From positions 1 through 64,000 of the forward strand of contig JAEUHK010000078.1 of NCBI GenBank assembly GCA_016795465.1: 64,000 nucleotides of DNA, in the 5' to 3' direction. Positions within the stretch are counted from its first letter, which is position 1. The number at the start of each line of letters is the position of its first letter. Below the pieces are notes generated by a model, which saw only the letters and a program-made list of their open reading frames with translations, was not told where the DNA came from and made no database searches. A program made the translations under genes and the position numbers. The DNA comes from Verrucomicrobiaceae bacterium. Its GTDB lineage: Bacteria; Verrucomicrobiota; Verrucomicrobiia; Verrucomicrobiales; Verrucomicrobiaceae. Of this stretch, positions 1 through 8,698 are shown piece after piece.

Positions 1-107
1 TTTTCGGGCGAAAGGCTGCGGATCATGCGCCACTGCCCTTTGAAATCCTCCAGCTCGGCGATGAGCCGCAGCATCTCGGGCGTGATGGTAAAAACAGGGG
101 GAAGCAT
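1..107 (-). CDS. Fic family protein, N-terminal fragment (cut by window edge)
   Basis: Only the first 35 codons are inside the window, starting at an ATG at 107 and running off the left edge. The visible peptide begins MLPPVFTITPEML, continues with RLIAELEDFKGQWR and ends around LSPE. This resembles the N-terminal extension (DUF4172-like) in front of many Fic/DOC AMP-transferase domains, where the usual text is 'ITPEMLRLIAELDEFKG'. The catalytic HPFx(D/E)GN motif would lie outside the window, so activity cannot be judged. The gene is divergent from the RhuM-like gene at 354, with a good promoter at 144-172. Family assignment rests on a short N-terminal match only. Confidence 0.6.
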   Translation of the reverse strand, partial: MLPPVFTITPEMLRLIAELEDFKGQWRMIRSLSPE

Positions 108-117
108 GGCGGTCTTG

Positions 118-158
118 GCTGATTATTTAGCCGATTTTGGCCGATTATAGCCGATTTG
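118..158. repeat. Four iterated GCCGATT-like units in the fic promoter/leader
   Basis: On the plus strand four near-identical units start at 118 (gctgattat), 130 (gccgatttt), 140 (gccgattat) and 150 (gccgatttg), spaced 12, 10 and 10 bp. They cover the -10 box and the untranslated leader of the fic-like gene. Spacing of about one helical turn on the same face is typical of operator iterons bound by a small repressor. The binding protein is not identified. Confidence 0.6.
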
Positions 159-172
159 GGATAAGGGAGCAA
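144..172 (-). promoter_or_regulatory. Sigma70-type promoter of the fic-like gene
   Basis: Read on the minus strand, a -35 TTGCTC (172-167) is followed by a 17-bp spacer and a perfect -10 TATAAT (149-144). This predicts a start near 137 and a leader of about 30 nt before the ATG at 107. It is the best consensus promoter seen in the window. Repeat units overlap its -10 and leader, so repression by occlusion is likely. Confidence 0.65.
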
Positions 173-353
173 ACATCGGATGGCTCGTTCCTGTGATGCT
201 GAACTTTCAGGAATGCGGGACTCAGCGCCTCATTGCCCAAGTAGAGGCATTTGACGCCTGCCTTCAAAATCTGCGGTAGACGCAGCGAATCCCGGCATCG
301 CATTGACGAGATCGTGCTGGAAAGTAGGCTCACAAAATGACCCTTCTGGCCCC

Positions 354-1409
354 ATGACCAAAAAGAAGCCAACACCCGCCAGCCGTGCCAAAAAGAAGGC
401 CGAGGTCTCCTTGGTTCGCTCCTCAGCGGCGGAATACCTCACCTTTGTGGCGGGCAGCGGGCATGGGGGCGTGGAGGCGGTTTACGCAGATGAGAACGTC
501 TGGCTCAGCCAGAAGATGATGGCTGCGCTGTATGACGTGAACGTCCGCACCATCAACGAGCATCTGAAAAAGATCTTCGCGGACCACGAGTTGCAGGAAG
601 ATTCAGTTATCCGGAAATTCCGGATAACTGCCACCGACGGAAAAAACTACGAAACCCAGCACTACAACCTCTCAGGCATCATCGCCGTGGGCTACAAGGT
701 GAACTCGGAGAAGGCGGTGCAGTTCCGCAAGTGGGCCACGGGCATCATTGAATCGTTCACCATCAAGGGCTACGCGATGGATGACGAGCGGCTAAAGAAT
801 GACGGCTCCATTCTGACCAAGCAATACTTCGAAGAGCAGCTTCAGCGCATCCGCGAGATCCGCCTGAGCGAGCGGAAGTTCTACCAGAAGATCACCGACA
901 TCTACGCGACCTCGATTGATTACGATGTCACGGCGGCGGCCACGAAGCGGTTCTTTGCGACGGTGCAAAACAAGCTCCACTGGGCCATCCACGGGAAGAC
1001 AGCGGCGGAGGTCATCGTCTCCCGCGCCGATGCCACCAAGGACAGCATGGGGCTGACGACCTGGAAGGATGCTCCCGGCGGGAAAATTCAGAAGTTCGAT
1101 GTCGTGGTGGCGAAGAACTACCTGACGGAGAACGAGTTGGCGCAACTTCAACGTCTTGTCTCGGCTTACCTCGACGTGGCCGAAGACATGGCCATGCGCC
1201 AGATCCCGATGACCATGCAGGATTGGGAAACCCGCCTGAACCGCTTCATCGCTGCGACGGATCGCGAGATCCTCCAAGATGCTGGCAAAGTCAGTGCCGA
1301 GATCGCAGAAGCTCACGCTCTGAGCGAGTTCGAGAAATACCGCATCGTGCAGGACCGCCTGTTTGAGTCGGATTTTGACCGGATGCTCAAGCAGTTGCCA
1401 GAAGCTTGA
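354..1409 (+). CDS. RhuM family (virulence RhuM-type) protein
   Basis: A 351-residue protein of the RhuM family, first named from a Salmonella pathogenicity island and common on bacterial islands next to Fic genes. Its biochemical role is not established. The N-terminal half carries the family signature: EAVYADENVWLSQKMMAALY, then NVRTINEHLKKIF, FRITATDGKNYETQHYNL and GYKVNSEKAVQFRKWA. This part is predicted to form a winged-helix-like, Bro/KilA-related DNA-binding region. The C-terminal half is helical. The start at 354 (MTKKKPTPASRAKKK) is chosen because it opens with a lysine-rich tail and lies after non-family sequence; an upstream in-frame ATG at 303 adds 17 unlikely residues. It is divergent from the fic-like gene and may form an accessory module with it. 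Confidence 0.8.
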   Translation: MTKKKPTPASRAKKKAEVSLVRSSAAEYLTFVAGSGHGGVEAVYADENVWLSQKMMAALYDVNVRTINEHLKKIFADHELQEDSVIRKFRITATDGKNYETQHYNLSGIIAVGYKVNSEKAVQFRKWATGIIESFTIKGYAMDDERLKNDGSILTKQYFEEQLQRIREIRLSERKFYQKITDIYATSIDYDVTAAATKRFFATVQNKLHWAIHGKTAAEVIVSRADATKDSMGLTTWKDAPGGKIQKFDVVVAKNYLTENELAQLQRLVSAYLDVAEDMAMRQIPMTMQDWETRLNRFIAATDREILQDAGKVSAEIAEAHALSEFEKYRIVQDRLFESDFDRMLKQLPEA

Positions 1410-1436
1410 TCGCGACACCTTGCTGCGCCTTGAAGC

Positions 1437-1505
1437 AAAGTGGCTTCGGCTTCAGCCGAACGAGGCTTCGGTGGGAGAAGATGCGGCTAAAGCCGCAGCC
1501 ACTTT
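1437..1505. repeat. Intergenic inverted repeat with two internal hairpins
   Basis: Outer 9-bp arms aaagtggct (1437-1445) and agccacttt (1497-1505) are exact inverted copies. Inside are two further hairpins, cggcttcagccg near 1446-1458 and gcggctaaagccgc near 1482-1495. The element fills the gap between the convergent RhuM-like gene and the M60 peptidase gene. It could work as a bidirectional terminator, or it could be a REP-like mobile repeat. It shares the cagccactt text with the larger element at 46309-46500. Confidence 0.6.
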
Positions 1506-1513
1506 CCGCAGCC

Positions 1514-4500
1514 TTACGGCACCACCGCCTGCACGCGGATGAATCTTCGGCCGCTGCTGAGCAGGGCGGGGCTGAGGGTGACGTTGACGGTTTGGACGTT
1601 GTCGGCGGTGGTGGAGGTGACGGTTTGGGTGGCGCCGGTGTCTTGGGTCCAGGTGGCGAGGTCGGTGCTGGTCCAGATGGTGTAGGTGGCACCGCTGAGG
1701 CTGGGGGTGCGGCGGGTGTAGGTGAGGGTGCCGGCGGCTTTGAGCGAGTCGGTGCTGCTGACAGGATTGGATGAGCTGCGGGTGGGATCGAGGCCGAAGA
1801 GGCGCTCGGTGTCGTTGCTCAGGCCGTCGCCATCAGCATCGGCGGTGGCCGGGAGGTCGATGCCGGGGAAGTTGGCGTCCCAGGCCTGGTAGTCGGTGGG
1901 ACGGCCGGCGGGGTAGTAGAGGTTGAGGATTTCCTGCACGCGGGCGTGGATGCGGGTGGCGACGGTTTCGTTGTATTCGGTGCCTTGGGTGGTGCTCCAT
2001 TGCTCGGCGTGCTCGCGCTCGACGGTGAAGCCGCTGAGGCTGGGCTGTCCGTCATACCAACTGGTCATGAAGGTGCGGAAGGCGGCGTTGTCGGCGGGGA
2101 TTTGGGCCTTGTATTCCATGATCCGGTCGTAGATCTCGACGGGGCGTTTGAGTTTCAGGGCAGCGATGTTGTTGCCCAGGGTGGTGGCATTGACGGGATG
2201 CATGCCCCAGAAGTGAAACATGGGGAGGATGTCTTTGCCGTAGGATTTGCAGAGCTGGAGGGTGAGGCTGTCGTCGTCCTCGGGGCTGGTGAGGCCGCGG
2301 TCTTCGCGGTCGTTGTAGTAGTAGAAGAAGTCGTTGATGCCCTGCCAGCCGAAGAGGCGGGCGAGGTCGGTGAACTTCGCGTGGCCCTGGGGCTGGTAAG
2401 CCTTCTCGTAGTCGGCCATGGGGTTTTTGCGGGGGGAGAAATTGAAGCTGGTCATCCAGATGACGGCGGTATTCGGCAGGGTGCAGAAGGCGTTGAAGCC
2501 GGTGATGGAGTCGCCGTGGGCGGCATCGAAAGAGACGCCGAACTTCTGAGTCATCACGGCGACGTGGGGGAGGTTCACGCTGGCTTCGACTTCGCCGTCG
2601 TGCTTGGGGAAGAAGTAGGCGTGGCCGGGTTCATGGAAATGAAAGGCGGGTGAGTTGCGGGCACCGGTGAGGAGGTAGTGATTGTGATTGCCGTTGTAGG
2701 TGGTGGTGGGGCTGTAGGTGTTGTTCACGGTGGGGTAGCCGGGTGAATACACGGAGGAGTCAAACTGGAGGTCCACCTGATCATAGAGCGTTTCTTTGCC
2801 ACGGATGCGCGGGAAGCCCATGAGGTCGTTCATGGCATCGACGGCCTGGTCCCAACTGGCCATGTTCGTGATGGGATCGGAGTAGGCGTAGATCCAACTG
2901 CGTGGGACCTGGATGAGGACTTTTTCGGTTTGAAAATCGGCCCAGGGGCCGGGCAGGGTGCGCTCGGTGTTCCGCCATTCGGCGAGCGTGGTCATGCGAT
3001 GCGGCAGCGACGAGAAAAAGGGCGAGCGTGCGGCTCCGACGATGGTGATGGAGACGACGCCGGCATTGGCATTGAGGGGAACGTCAATGTAGATGCCGCC
3101 ACCGAGCGGGCTGGCGACTTTTGTGACCGTGGAGGTGATGTCGTAGGCGAGCGTGCAGCGGTCGATGCGCCTGACGAGCGGGCGATTCGAGTTGTCCAAA
3201 GAATGGCAGCCGACGCGGATCTGGTAGCCTTTGTTCACGAGTGAAGCGGGCACGGTGACGGTGGCGATGGTGCCGGGGGCGAGGTAGCTGCCGGTGGCCT
3301 TGCGGGCAGGGTTCGTCCACATCTGCGTGGCGCGTCCAAAGGTGTCCGGGAAGCTCGCGTTGATGGAGACGGTGTTGGTTTGGCCCGCTGGCGGTGTGGC
3401 ACAGGCTCCGGGAAAGCGTGAGGAGGTGGCGAATTTGTATCCGTTCAATGTGGACTCATACTGGGCGAGCATCGCGGGCGTGTAGATGCGGTCCATGATG
3501 GCCTCCATGGTGCGGTAGATGGTCCACGGGATGTCATTGGTCTCGAGATCGCGATCGAGATTGCCCCCGACGACAAAGAGCGGCCCGACCTCGACCTCAT
3601 GCGTGGTGATGAGGTCAAACAGCGCGGTGATGATGGCGGCGCTTTCCGTGAAGCGGGGCTGCTCGTTCTTCAAAGTCTGGCTGTGGGTGCTGATCTGCGC
3701 GGCGGTGAGCACGGTGGTGCCGGTGAGGTGATTTTTCAATGCGGCGATGGCGGCGAGCAGTGGATCGGCGGCGGCGGTGTTGAAGTTCCACGTCGTGTCA
3801 TTCGTCCAGCCGCTGAACGGCGTGCCGCCGGTGCCGAGCAGCGCGCCGCTTTGAATCTGAATTGCGTATTTTTTATTCCACTCGATGAGTCCGGCGGTAG
3901 CGATGAGGAGGTTGTTTGCCTGGAGGGTGATGCGCGGGTCGGTGATGGGCACATCGACGGTGGTGATGGCCGCGGTGTTCGTGATGTCACGGATGCGGAT
4001 GTTGCCGCTGGTGCCTTTGGTGAGGTTTTGATTGAAGGCGCCGATCACATGCGTGCGGATGAGGTTGTTCGTGCTGTTGTCCGCCGGATTACCCGCGATG
4101 AAGGCGAGCGTGGCTCCATTCGGCGCCTCGATGTCGAGGTGAAAGACGCGGTCGCGAGTGGGGAAGTAGGTGAGGGTGTTCGTCCCCACGCCAGCAGTGG
4201 CACCGCCGGAGTTGTAGTATTCGCCGTTCTCGTAGCTGGCGTTGCTGTATTCGAGATAAGGAATGCCGGTGGTCCACGCGGAGGTGGTGCTCGTCATGCC
4301 GACATCGATGCCGTAAGTCACATCGCCGGTGAGCAGCACGGGATTCGCAAAACGCCAGGTCACATAGCGCTGGCCGGTCAGTGTCACCGTCTGCGTGAAA
4401 GTCTCCGAATGCAGCAAGGTGAAGGTGTTGCTGGCGACTCGGCCGACACGCACCACGTAGGTCTTTGTCGGGTCCGCCTCGGTGCTCGGGGCGATGCGGT

Positions 4501-6643
4501 AGGTGATGGCTCGCAGCCAAAGGGGAGCGCTGCCGGTGCGGAAGGTCTGGCCCTTGGCGGTGCTGGCCTCCGTGCCGGTCTCCACCCACCATTTGTCCGT
4601 TCCATTGCGCGGCGTGAGATTCGCCACATCAAAGCCATTCACCGCCGGTGCGGCCGTCGCGTGCGTGATGGCATTCACCGCCGGAGCCGGCCGCACGATG
4701 AGCGCGATGCTGCCATCGTTTTCCAGATTGCTGATGTCCCAGGTGTAGATGCTCGCAGCGACGTCCGGCAGGTCCAGGCCCGCAGGTTCATCGCCATCGC
4801 CATCGAGATAACCGGTGAAATCGTAGCGACTGGCAAAAGTGGTGGTGGCGAGACCCGTCCAGCTCAGCAGCTGATAAACGCGAGCAGCGGTGGGAGTCAG
4901 CGTGGCCGGTCCCACGGTGAGATTGCCATTGAAGATCAACGTCTGGCCACCCGTGCCGGTAAAGCTCAGCCGGTCCGAAGTGCCGCTCGCCGTGAGATCG
5001 AGCTGCACCGTGCTTCCCGCCTGGAAATCAAAGTTCCCCGTGCCAGAGGCCGACTCGAATGAAAGCGTGCCGAGCGTGCCCGCCGCCGTGCTGTCGCCCG
5101 CATGCACCGTGGTGCCCGTCTGAGCCGTGAAAGCGCTGCCCTCCACGATGCCCGTGCCATTCAACGTCGCGCCTGTTTCCAAAGTGACCGCGCCCGTGCC
5201 CGTCGTGCCCACACCCGCCACGCCCACCTGCAAGCGGCCCATTTCGATCGTGGTGCTGCCCGTGTAAGTATTCAGCCCCGTGAGGATCCAGGTGCCCACG
5301 CCGGTCTTCGTGAATCGCGTGGTGAAATTGCCCGTGCCGCTCGCGTTGTCCGCGATGACCGACTGAAAGGTGTTCGCGCCCGTGTTTGTGCCGCGGAGAG
5401 TGAAGTTCTTGTTGCTCGCGGTCTCCACATTCGTGAACACGCCCGTGCAGGTGAGCACGCCGGTGCCCAAATTGGCCAAAATGCCGCCGGTGCCCGTGTT
5501 GAGGTTGATGTTGCGATTCAGCGTCACATCCGCGCTGCCGGTGTAATTGAAAACCGCCGAGGCGTTCTGAAAAGCGATCGTCGTGCCCGCGCCGATGTTG
5601 CTGGGCGATCCGTTTGCCGCCAGCACGCTCACGTTCAGCGTGCCGCGATTCACGATGGTGCTGCCGAGGTAGGTATTCAGGCCGCTGAGCGTCCACGCCC
5701 CATCGCCAGCCTTCGTCACCGCCACATTCGGTGCCGATCCACTCGGCGCATTCGCGATCACCGACTGAAAATCATTCGCCCCCGTGTTCGAACCGCCCAG
5801 CGTGAAGGTCTTGCCCGTCGTGCTGTTCGCCGCCGCACCAAATGTGCCGCTGTAAGTGATGACCCCGGTGCCGTTGTTCGCAAACGTGCCGCCCGAACCG
5901 CCCGGCGTGAGCGTGATCTGGCGATTGAAGGCCACATTGCCGCTGCCGGTGTAGCTCAGGCTTGCCGTGTTCGCCGATAGATTCACCAGCGAGCCCGCCC
6001 CGATGCTGCTGGGACTGCCGCTCGGTGCCAGCGTGTTCGCCGCCACCATGCTGCTCACCGTGTTGATCCCCATCGGCCCCGTGAAGGTATTCAGCCCGCT
6101 CAGCGTCAACGTGCCCGCGCCCGACTTCGTCAGCCCAAACGACCCGCCCGACTCGCTGATCACACCGCTGATCGCCAAATTGTGAAGCATCTGCGTGCTG
6201 CCAGACCCTGTGCTCGCCGTCGTGATCGTGCGCGTGCCATTCAGCGTGATGTCATTCGCGATGCTGTCCAAAATCGTGAACGACCCGCCCGTCACCGCCG
6301 CCGCTGTCGAGGTGATATTGCCCCCCAGGACAAAACTCGCCCCCGAGATCGAAAACGCCCCCGTCGCACCCACCGCATAGTTGTTGGGAAAAAGAATGCC
6401 GCTGATCTCCGTGCCCGCCGCCAGATCATTCACCGGCGAAAGCCGCGTCATGCCGCCAAACGTCAGAACATCCCCCGCCACCGGAGTCGAGCCGCCCCAA
6501 TTCGCCGAAGTGGACCAGTTGTCATTCGCACCCGCGCCATTCCACGTCAGCGTCGCCGCCTCCGTCATCGATGAAGCGCCCAACGCAAGGCACGCGAGAA
6601 CCCAAACGGTTCTCTGAAGAGTGAACGAGGAAAGAAGACGCAT
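1514..6643 (-). CDS. Giant secreted M60-family (enhancin/mucinase-like) peptidase with autotransporter-associated repeats
   Basis: A 1709-residue exported protein. The start at 6643 gives a good signal peptide (MRLLSSFTLQRTVWVLACLA, cleavage near the following Ala-rich stretch); further upstream in-frame starts add non-signal sequence. Residues of about 30-480 are Gly/Thr/Asn-rich with autotransporter-associated beta-strand repeats (GLNTFTG, GLNTYLGST, GLNTYTGST at about 178, 318 and 454), arranged as units of about 138 residues. A middle region of about 600-1000 is beta-rich. The peptidase part holds the zinc motif HEPGH at 1337-1341, preceded by PWADFQTEKVLIQVP and typical of M60 enzymes that cut mucin-type glycoproteins. 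The C-terminus has a calcium-binding DADGDGLSNDTE motif and a beta-sandwich tail common in Verrucomicrobiota. No autotransporter barrel is visible. It probably acts on extracellular glycoproteins. Confidence 0.8.
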   Translation of the reverse strand: MRLLSSFTLQRTVWVLACLALGASSMTEAATLTWNGAGANDNWSTSANWGGSTPVAGDVLTFGGMTRLSPVNDLAAGTEISGILFPNNYAVGATGAFSISGASFVLGGNITSTAAAVTGGSFTILDSIANDITLNGTRTITTASTGSGSTQMLHNLAISGVISESGGSFGLTKSGAGTLTLSGLNTFTGPMGINTVSSMVAANTLAPSGSPSSIGAGSLVNLSANTASLSYTGSGNVAFNRQITLTPGGSGGTFANNGTGVITYSGTFGAAANSTTGKTFTLGGSNTGANDFQSVIANAPSGSAPNVAVTKAGDGAWTLSGLNTYLGSTIVNRGTLNVSVLAANGSPSNIGAGTTIAFQNASAVFNYTGSADVTLNRNINLNTGTGGILANLGTGVLTCTGVFTNVETASNKNFTLRGTNTGANTFQSVIADNASGTGNFTTRFTKTGVGTWILTGLNTYTGSTTIEMGRLQVGVAGVGTTGTGAVTLETGATLNGTGIVEGSAFTAQTGTTVHAGDSTAAGTLGTLSFESASGTGNFDFQAGSTVQLDLTASGTSDRLSFTGTGGQTLIFNGNLTVGPATLTPTAARVYQLLSWTGLATTTFASRYDFTGYLDGDGDEPAGLDLPDVAASIYTWDISNLENDGSIALIVRPAPAVNAITHATAAPAVNGFDVANLTPRNGTDKWWVETGTEASTAKGQTFRTGSAPLWLRAITYRIAPSTEADPTKTYVVRVGRVASNTFTLLHSETFTQTVTLTGQRYVTWRFANPVLLTGDVTYGIDVGMTSTTSAWTTGIPYLEYSNASYENGEYYNSGGATAGVGTNTLTYFPTRDRVFHLDIEAPNGATLAFIAGNPADNSTNNLIRTHVIGAFNQNLTKGTSGNIRIRDITNTAAITTVDVPITDPRITLQANNLLIATAGLIEWNKKYAIQIQSGALLGTGGTPFSGWTNDTTWNFNTAAADPLLAAIAALKNHLTGTTVLTAAQISTHSQTLKNEQPRFTESAAIITALFDLITTHEVEVGPLFVVGGNLDRDLETNDIPWTIYRTMEAIMDRIYTPAMLAQYESTLNGYKFATSSRFPGACATPPAGQTNTVSINASFPDTFGRATQMWTNPARKATGSYLAPGTIATVTVPASLVNKGYQIRVGCHSLDNSNRPLVRRIDRCTLAYDITSTVTKVASPLGGGIYIDVPLNANAGVVSITIVGAARSPFFSSLPHRMTTLAEWRNTERTLPGPWADFQTEKVLIQVPRSWIYAYSDPITNMASWDQAVDAMNDLMGFPRIRGKETLYDQVDLQFDSSVYSPGYPTVNNTYSPTTTYNGNHNHYLLTGARNSPAFHFHEPGHAYFFPKHDGEVEASVNLPHVAVMTQKFGVSFDAAHGDSITGFNAFCTLPNTAVIWMTSFNFSPRKNPMADYEKAYQPQGHAKFTDLARLFGWQGINDFFYYYNDREDRGLTSPEDDDSLTLQLCKSYGKDILPMFHFWGMHPVNATTLGNNIAALKLKRPVEIYDRIMEYKAQIPADNAAFRTFMTSWYDGQPSLSGFTVEREHAEQWSTTQGTEYNETVATRIHARVQEILNLYYPAGRPTDYQAWDANFPGIDLPATADADGDGLSNDTERLFGLDPTRSSSNPVSSTDSLKAAGTLTYTRRTPSLSGATYTIWTSTDLATWTQDTGATQTVTSTTADNVQTVNVTLSPALLSSGRRFIRVQAVVP

Positions 6644-6785
6644 GACAGGATCGAGCCCGAATGATGAGGGTTGCGAATTTACGCTCAATGATTTTCCCAT
6701 TCGCCACCTGGCCACATAGCATCCAGTGGGACACCTTGCTCTCATGCCGCCAACTTGCTCAGAATCCTCCGCGATCGCTGGATCT

Positions 6786-7214
6786 TCACGGAGCCATCGT
6801 GCGGCGCAAATCCGAAAGGAATGCCACGGGTTCACAGGTGAGGAACTCCGGATAAAACACCCCCACGTCCTTCAAATGTTCGTCGTAGGTGATCAGATGG
6901 GTCGAGGAGCCATTGATGGCCACGAGCAGGAAAGCCACATCATCCATGTCCACGGGATAGTGCTGAAAGTGAAAGAACCGAATGGGCACTTCCTCACCGT
7001 ATTGCAGCAGGTCGGCCACAAACTGTTCCACCTTCAAAGGATCAATGCCCTTCTCCAGCAGCTTCTCCGCGTATTCCGTCACCACATCATCGCTCACCAG
7101 CCAGACAAACTCGCCAGCCATCCACCGCGTGATGATTTCCGCGTTCGGACTTTGCGGATGCACCGACCGCTTTGCAGCCAGCACCACATTGGTATCCAGA
7201 ACGGCACGCAGCAT
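6786..7214 (-). CDS. PIN-domain ribonuclease toxin (COG1569-like)
   Basis: A 142-residue PIN-domain protein, a likely Mg-dependent ribonuclease toxin. Acidic catalytic residues are visible in order: LDTNV near the N-terminus, SDDVVTEY in the middle, VDMDDVAFLLVAI, and ITYDEHL near the C-terminus. This matches the 'putative toxin component, PIN family' group. The gene lies 9 bp after the stop of the 90-residue gene at 7224-7496, in the order antitoxin then toxin, consistent with a type II toxin-antitoxin operon. Length is normal for the family. Confidence 0.85.
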   Translation of the reverse strand: MLRAVLDTNVVLAAKRSVHPQSPNAEIITRWMAGEFVWLVSDDVVTEYAEKLLEKGIDPLKVEQFVADLLQYGEEVPIRFFHFQHYPVDMDDVAFLLVAINGSSTHLITYDEHLKDVGVFYPEFLTCEPVAFLSDLRRTMAP

Positions 7215-7223
7215 GGTGGATGG

Positions 7224-7496
7224 CTACAGGGCTTCGGTGATTTCTGTGAAGTTCCGATCAAATGCCTTCATGCCTTCGGCGCGGTCGATGCCGTCCGTCT
7301 TGCGCTTCTCGGCCAGCGCTCGTGCCCGTTTCACCAGCGCCAGCGCCTCCGGGCTGTAGCGCTGCTGACGCCGTTCGTTCATCGCCACCTCCATCTTGAT
7401 AAAGCGCAGCAAGCGCTCCTGCAGCCCGGGCACCGCCCTAGCTTTCTCGGAAAGCTCGTTCGGCAGTTCGATGAGTGGATGCAGAGTCGCGTTCAT
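7224..7496 (-). CDS. Putative antitoxin partner of the PIN toxin
   Basis: A 90-residue, charged, mostly helical protein directly upstream of the PIN toxin and in the same operon. It has no recognisable ribbon-helix-helix or AbrB motif in full. Its middle part (QERLLRFIKMEVAMNERR) and C-terminal RALAEKRKTDGIDRAEGMKA are amphipathic helices, as in many small antitoxins that wrap around a PIN protein. The role is inferred from size, order and spacing. No homology was recognised with confidence. Confidence 0.65.
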   Translation of the reverse strand: MNATLHPLIELPNELSEKARAVPGLQERLLRFIKMEVAMNERRQQRYSPEALALVKRARALAEKRKTDGIDRAEGMKAFDRNFTEITEAL

Positions 7497-7558
7497 GGCT
7501 CAGAGGATACGGCACCTCATCTAGAGCGTCAATCATCCAAGTCACAGCCGAGTTTCGC

Positions 7559-7576
7559 TTGGTAATCGAGCACCAA
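7559..7576. promoter_or_regulatory. Possible operator (TTGGT-N8-ACCAA) before the GntR/LacI-type gene
   Basis: An inverted repeat ttggt (7559-7563) and accaa (7572-7576) with an 8-bp centre lies 20 bp before the GTG start of the regulator. An operator for autoregulation would be expected here. The arms are short, so chance is possible. Confidence 0.3.
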
Positions 7577-7595
7577 AAGTCCAGTATCCTGCCCC

Positions 7596-8684
7596 GTGAG
7601 CACCCCGTCCTTCATCTCCATCACCGATCAGGTCACCGGGCATCTGCGCAGTGAGATCCTCCGTGGACGCTGGAGCGGCACGCTGCCGGGCAAGCACCTC
7701 CTCGCCGCCGAACTCGGCGTGAACAACAAGACCATCGAGGCCGCCATGCGCCAGCTCGAGCAGAGCGGCCTCCTGCTGCCCCAGGGAGCCGGCCGCAGCC
7801 GACTCATCAACCTTCCGCAGGGCCATCGCAAAACCGCCCGCACCCTGCGCATCGCCCTGCTCGTGAACGACAAATCCGTGGACGAGAAAAACAAGTTCTA
7901 CCTCGACTACCGCCACGCCCTCGAAGAAGCCGGTCACACCATCGTCTCGCTCCCGCACTCACTCAGCGACCTGCGTTTTGATCCCAAACGCGTCGCCGCA
8001 CTCGTGCGCCAGACCAAAGCCGATGCCTGGATCATCGGCGCCGGCTCACGCGCCGTCCTCGAATGGTTCGCCAGCCAGCCGATTCCCGCCTTTGCCCTCT
8101 TCGGCAACCGCGTCGGCCTGAAAATCCCCTCCGTCGGCCCCTCCAAAGCCCCCATCATGGCCGAGGCCACGCAGCATCTCATCGCGCTCGGTCATCGACG
8201 CATCACGCTGCTCACCCGGAGAGCCGTTCGCCTCCCAAACCCCGCCGCAGGCATCTCCGCCTACCTCGACACCCTGCGCCAGCACGGTCTCCAGCCCAGC
8301 GAGTTCAACCTGCCCGACTGGGAGGAAACCAACGCCGGCTTTCACGAATGCCTGCGCTCCCTCTTCAAAGCCACCCCGCCCACCGCGCTCATCGTCGATG
8401 AAGCCACCTACTTCATCGCCACCATGCAGTTCTTGCTGAAACACCACCTCAGCGTGCCCGACGACGTCTCCATCATCAGCACCGACGACGACGTCGCGCT
8501 CTCCCGCTGCGATCCCCCCGTCGCCTGCATGCGCTGGGACATGCGCCCCGTCATCCGCCGCATCGTGAACTGGGCCTCCAACATCAGCCGCGGCAAACCC
8601 GACTTCACGCAAACCCTCACGCCCGCCGAGTTCGTGCCTGGAAGCACCATCGCGCCACCTACAGCGATACCGAAGAGGGCGTGA
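7596..8684 (+). CDS. GntR-type winged-helix regulator with LacI-like sugar-binding domain
   Basis: A 362-residue transcription factor. Residues of about 5-75 form a GntR-like winged helix (ITDQVTGHLRSEILRGRW, then LPGKHLLAAELGVNNKTIEAAMRQLEQSG). From about 83 onward the protein is a periplasmic-binding-protein fold as in LacI/XylR-type regulators: LRIALLVNDKSV, then HLIALGHRRITLLTR, IVDEATYFIATMQFLLKH and VPDDVSIISTDDDVALS. This hybrid design is frequent in Verrucomicrobiota and Planctomycetota for sensing sugars. The start codon is GTG at 7596; no Shine-Dalgarno sequence is seen. The gene is convergent with the sialidase-like gene, which may be a target, but this is inference. Confidence 0.8.
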   Translation: MSTPSFISITDQVTGHLRSEILRGRWSGTLPGKHLLAAELGVNNKTIEAAMRQLEQSGLLLPQGAGRSRLINLPQGHRKTARTLRIALLVNDKSVDEKNKFYLDYRHALEEAGHTIVSLPHSLSDLRFDPKRVAALVRQTKADAWIIGAGSRAVLEWFASQPIPAFALFGNRVGLKIPSVGPSKAPIMAEATQHLIALGHRRITLLTRRAVRLPNPAAGISAYLDTLRQHGLQPSEFNLPDWEETNAGFHECLRSLFKATPPTALIVDEATYFIATMQFLLKHHLSVPDDVSIISTDDDVALSRCDPPVACMRWDMRPVIRRIVNWASNISRGKPDFTQTLTPAEFVPGSTIAPPTAIPKRA

Positions 8685-8698
8685 AGTGCCTCACTTCA
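8682..8698. terminator. Hairpin spanning both stop codons of convergent genes
   Basis: A perfect 7-bp stem, tgaagtg (8682-8688) and cacttca (8692-8698), with a 3-nt loop. The left arm begins with the TGA of the regulator gene, and the minus-strand gene's stop (8691-8693) spans the loop and right arm. There is no U-tract, so it may act as a bidirectional barrier or 3'-end protector. Confidence 0.5.

Noticed and set aside
145..442. Two small minus-strand frames before the RhuM-like gene
   Set aside because: No family match, no start signal and overlap with the promoter of the fic-like gene and the RhuM start.
3599..5062. Open frame of 487 codons on the plus strand
   Set aside because: Antisense to the M60 peptidase gene, with low-complexity Gly/Arg text and no domain.
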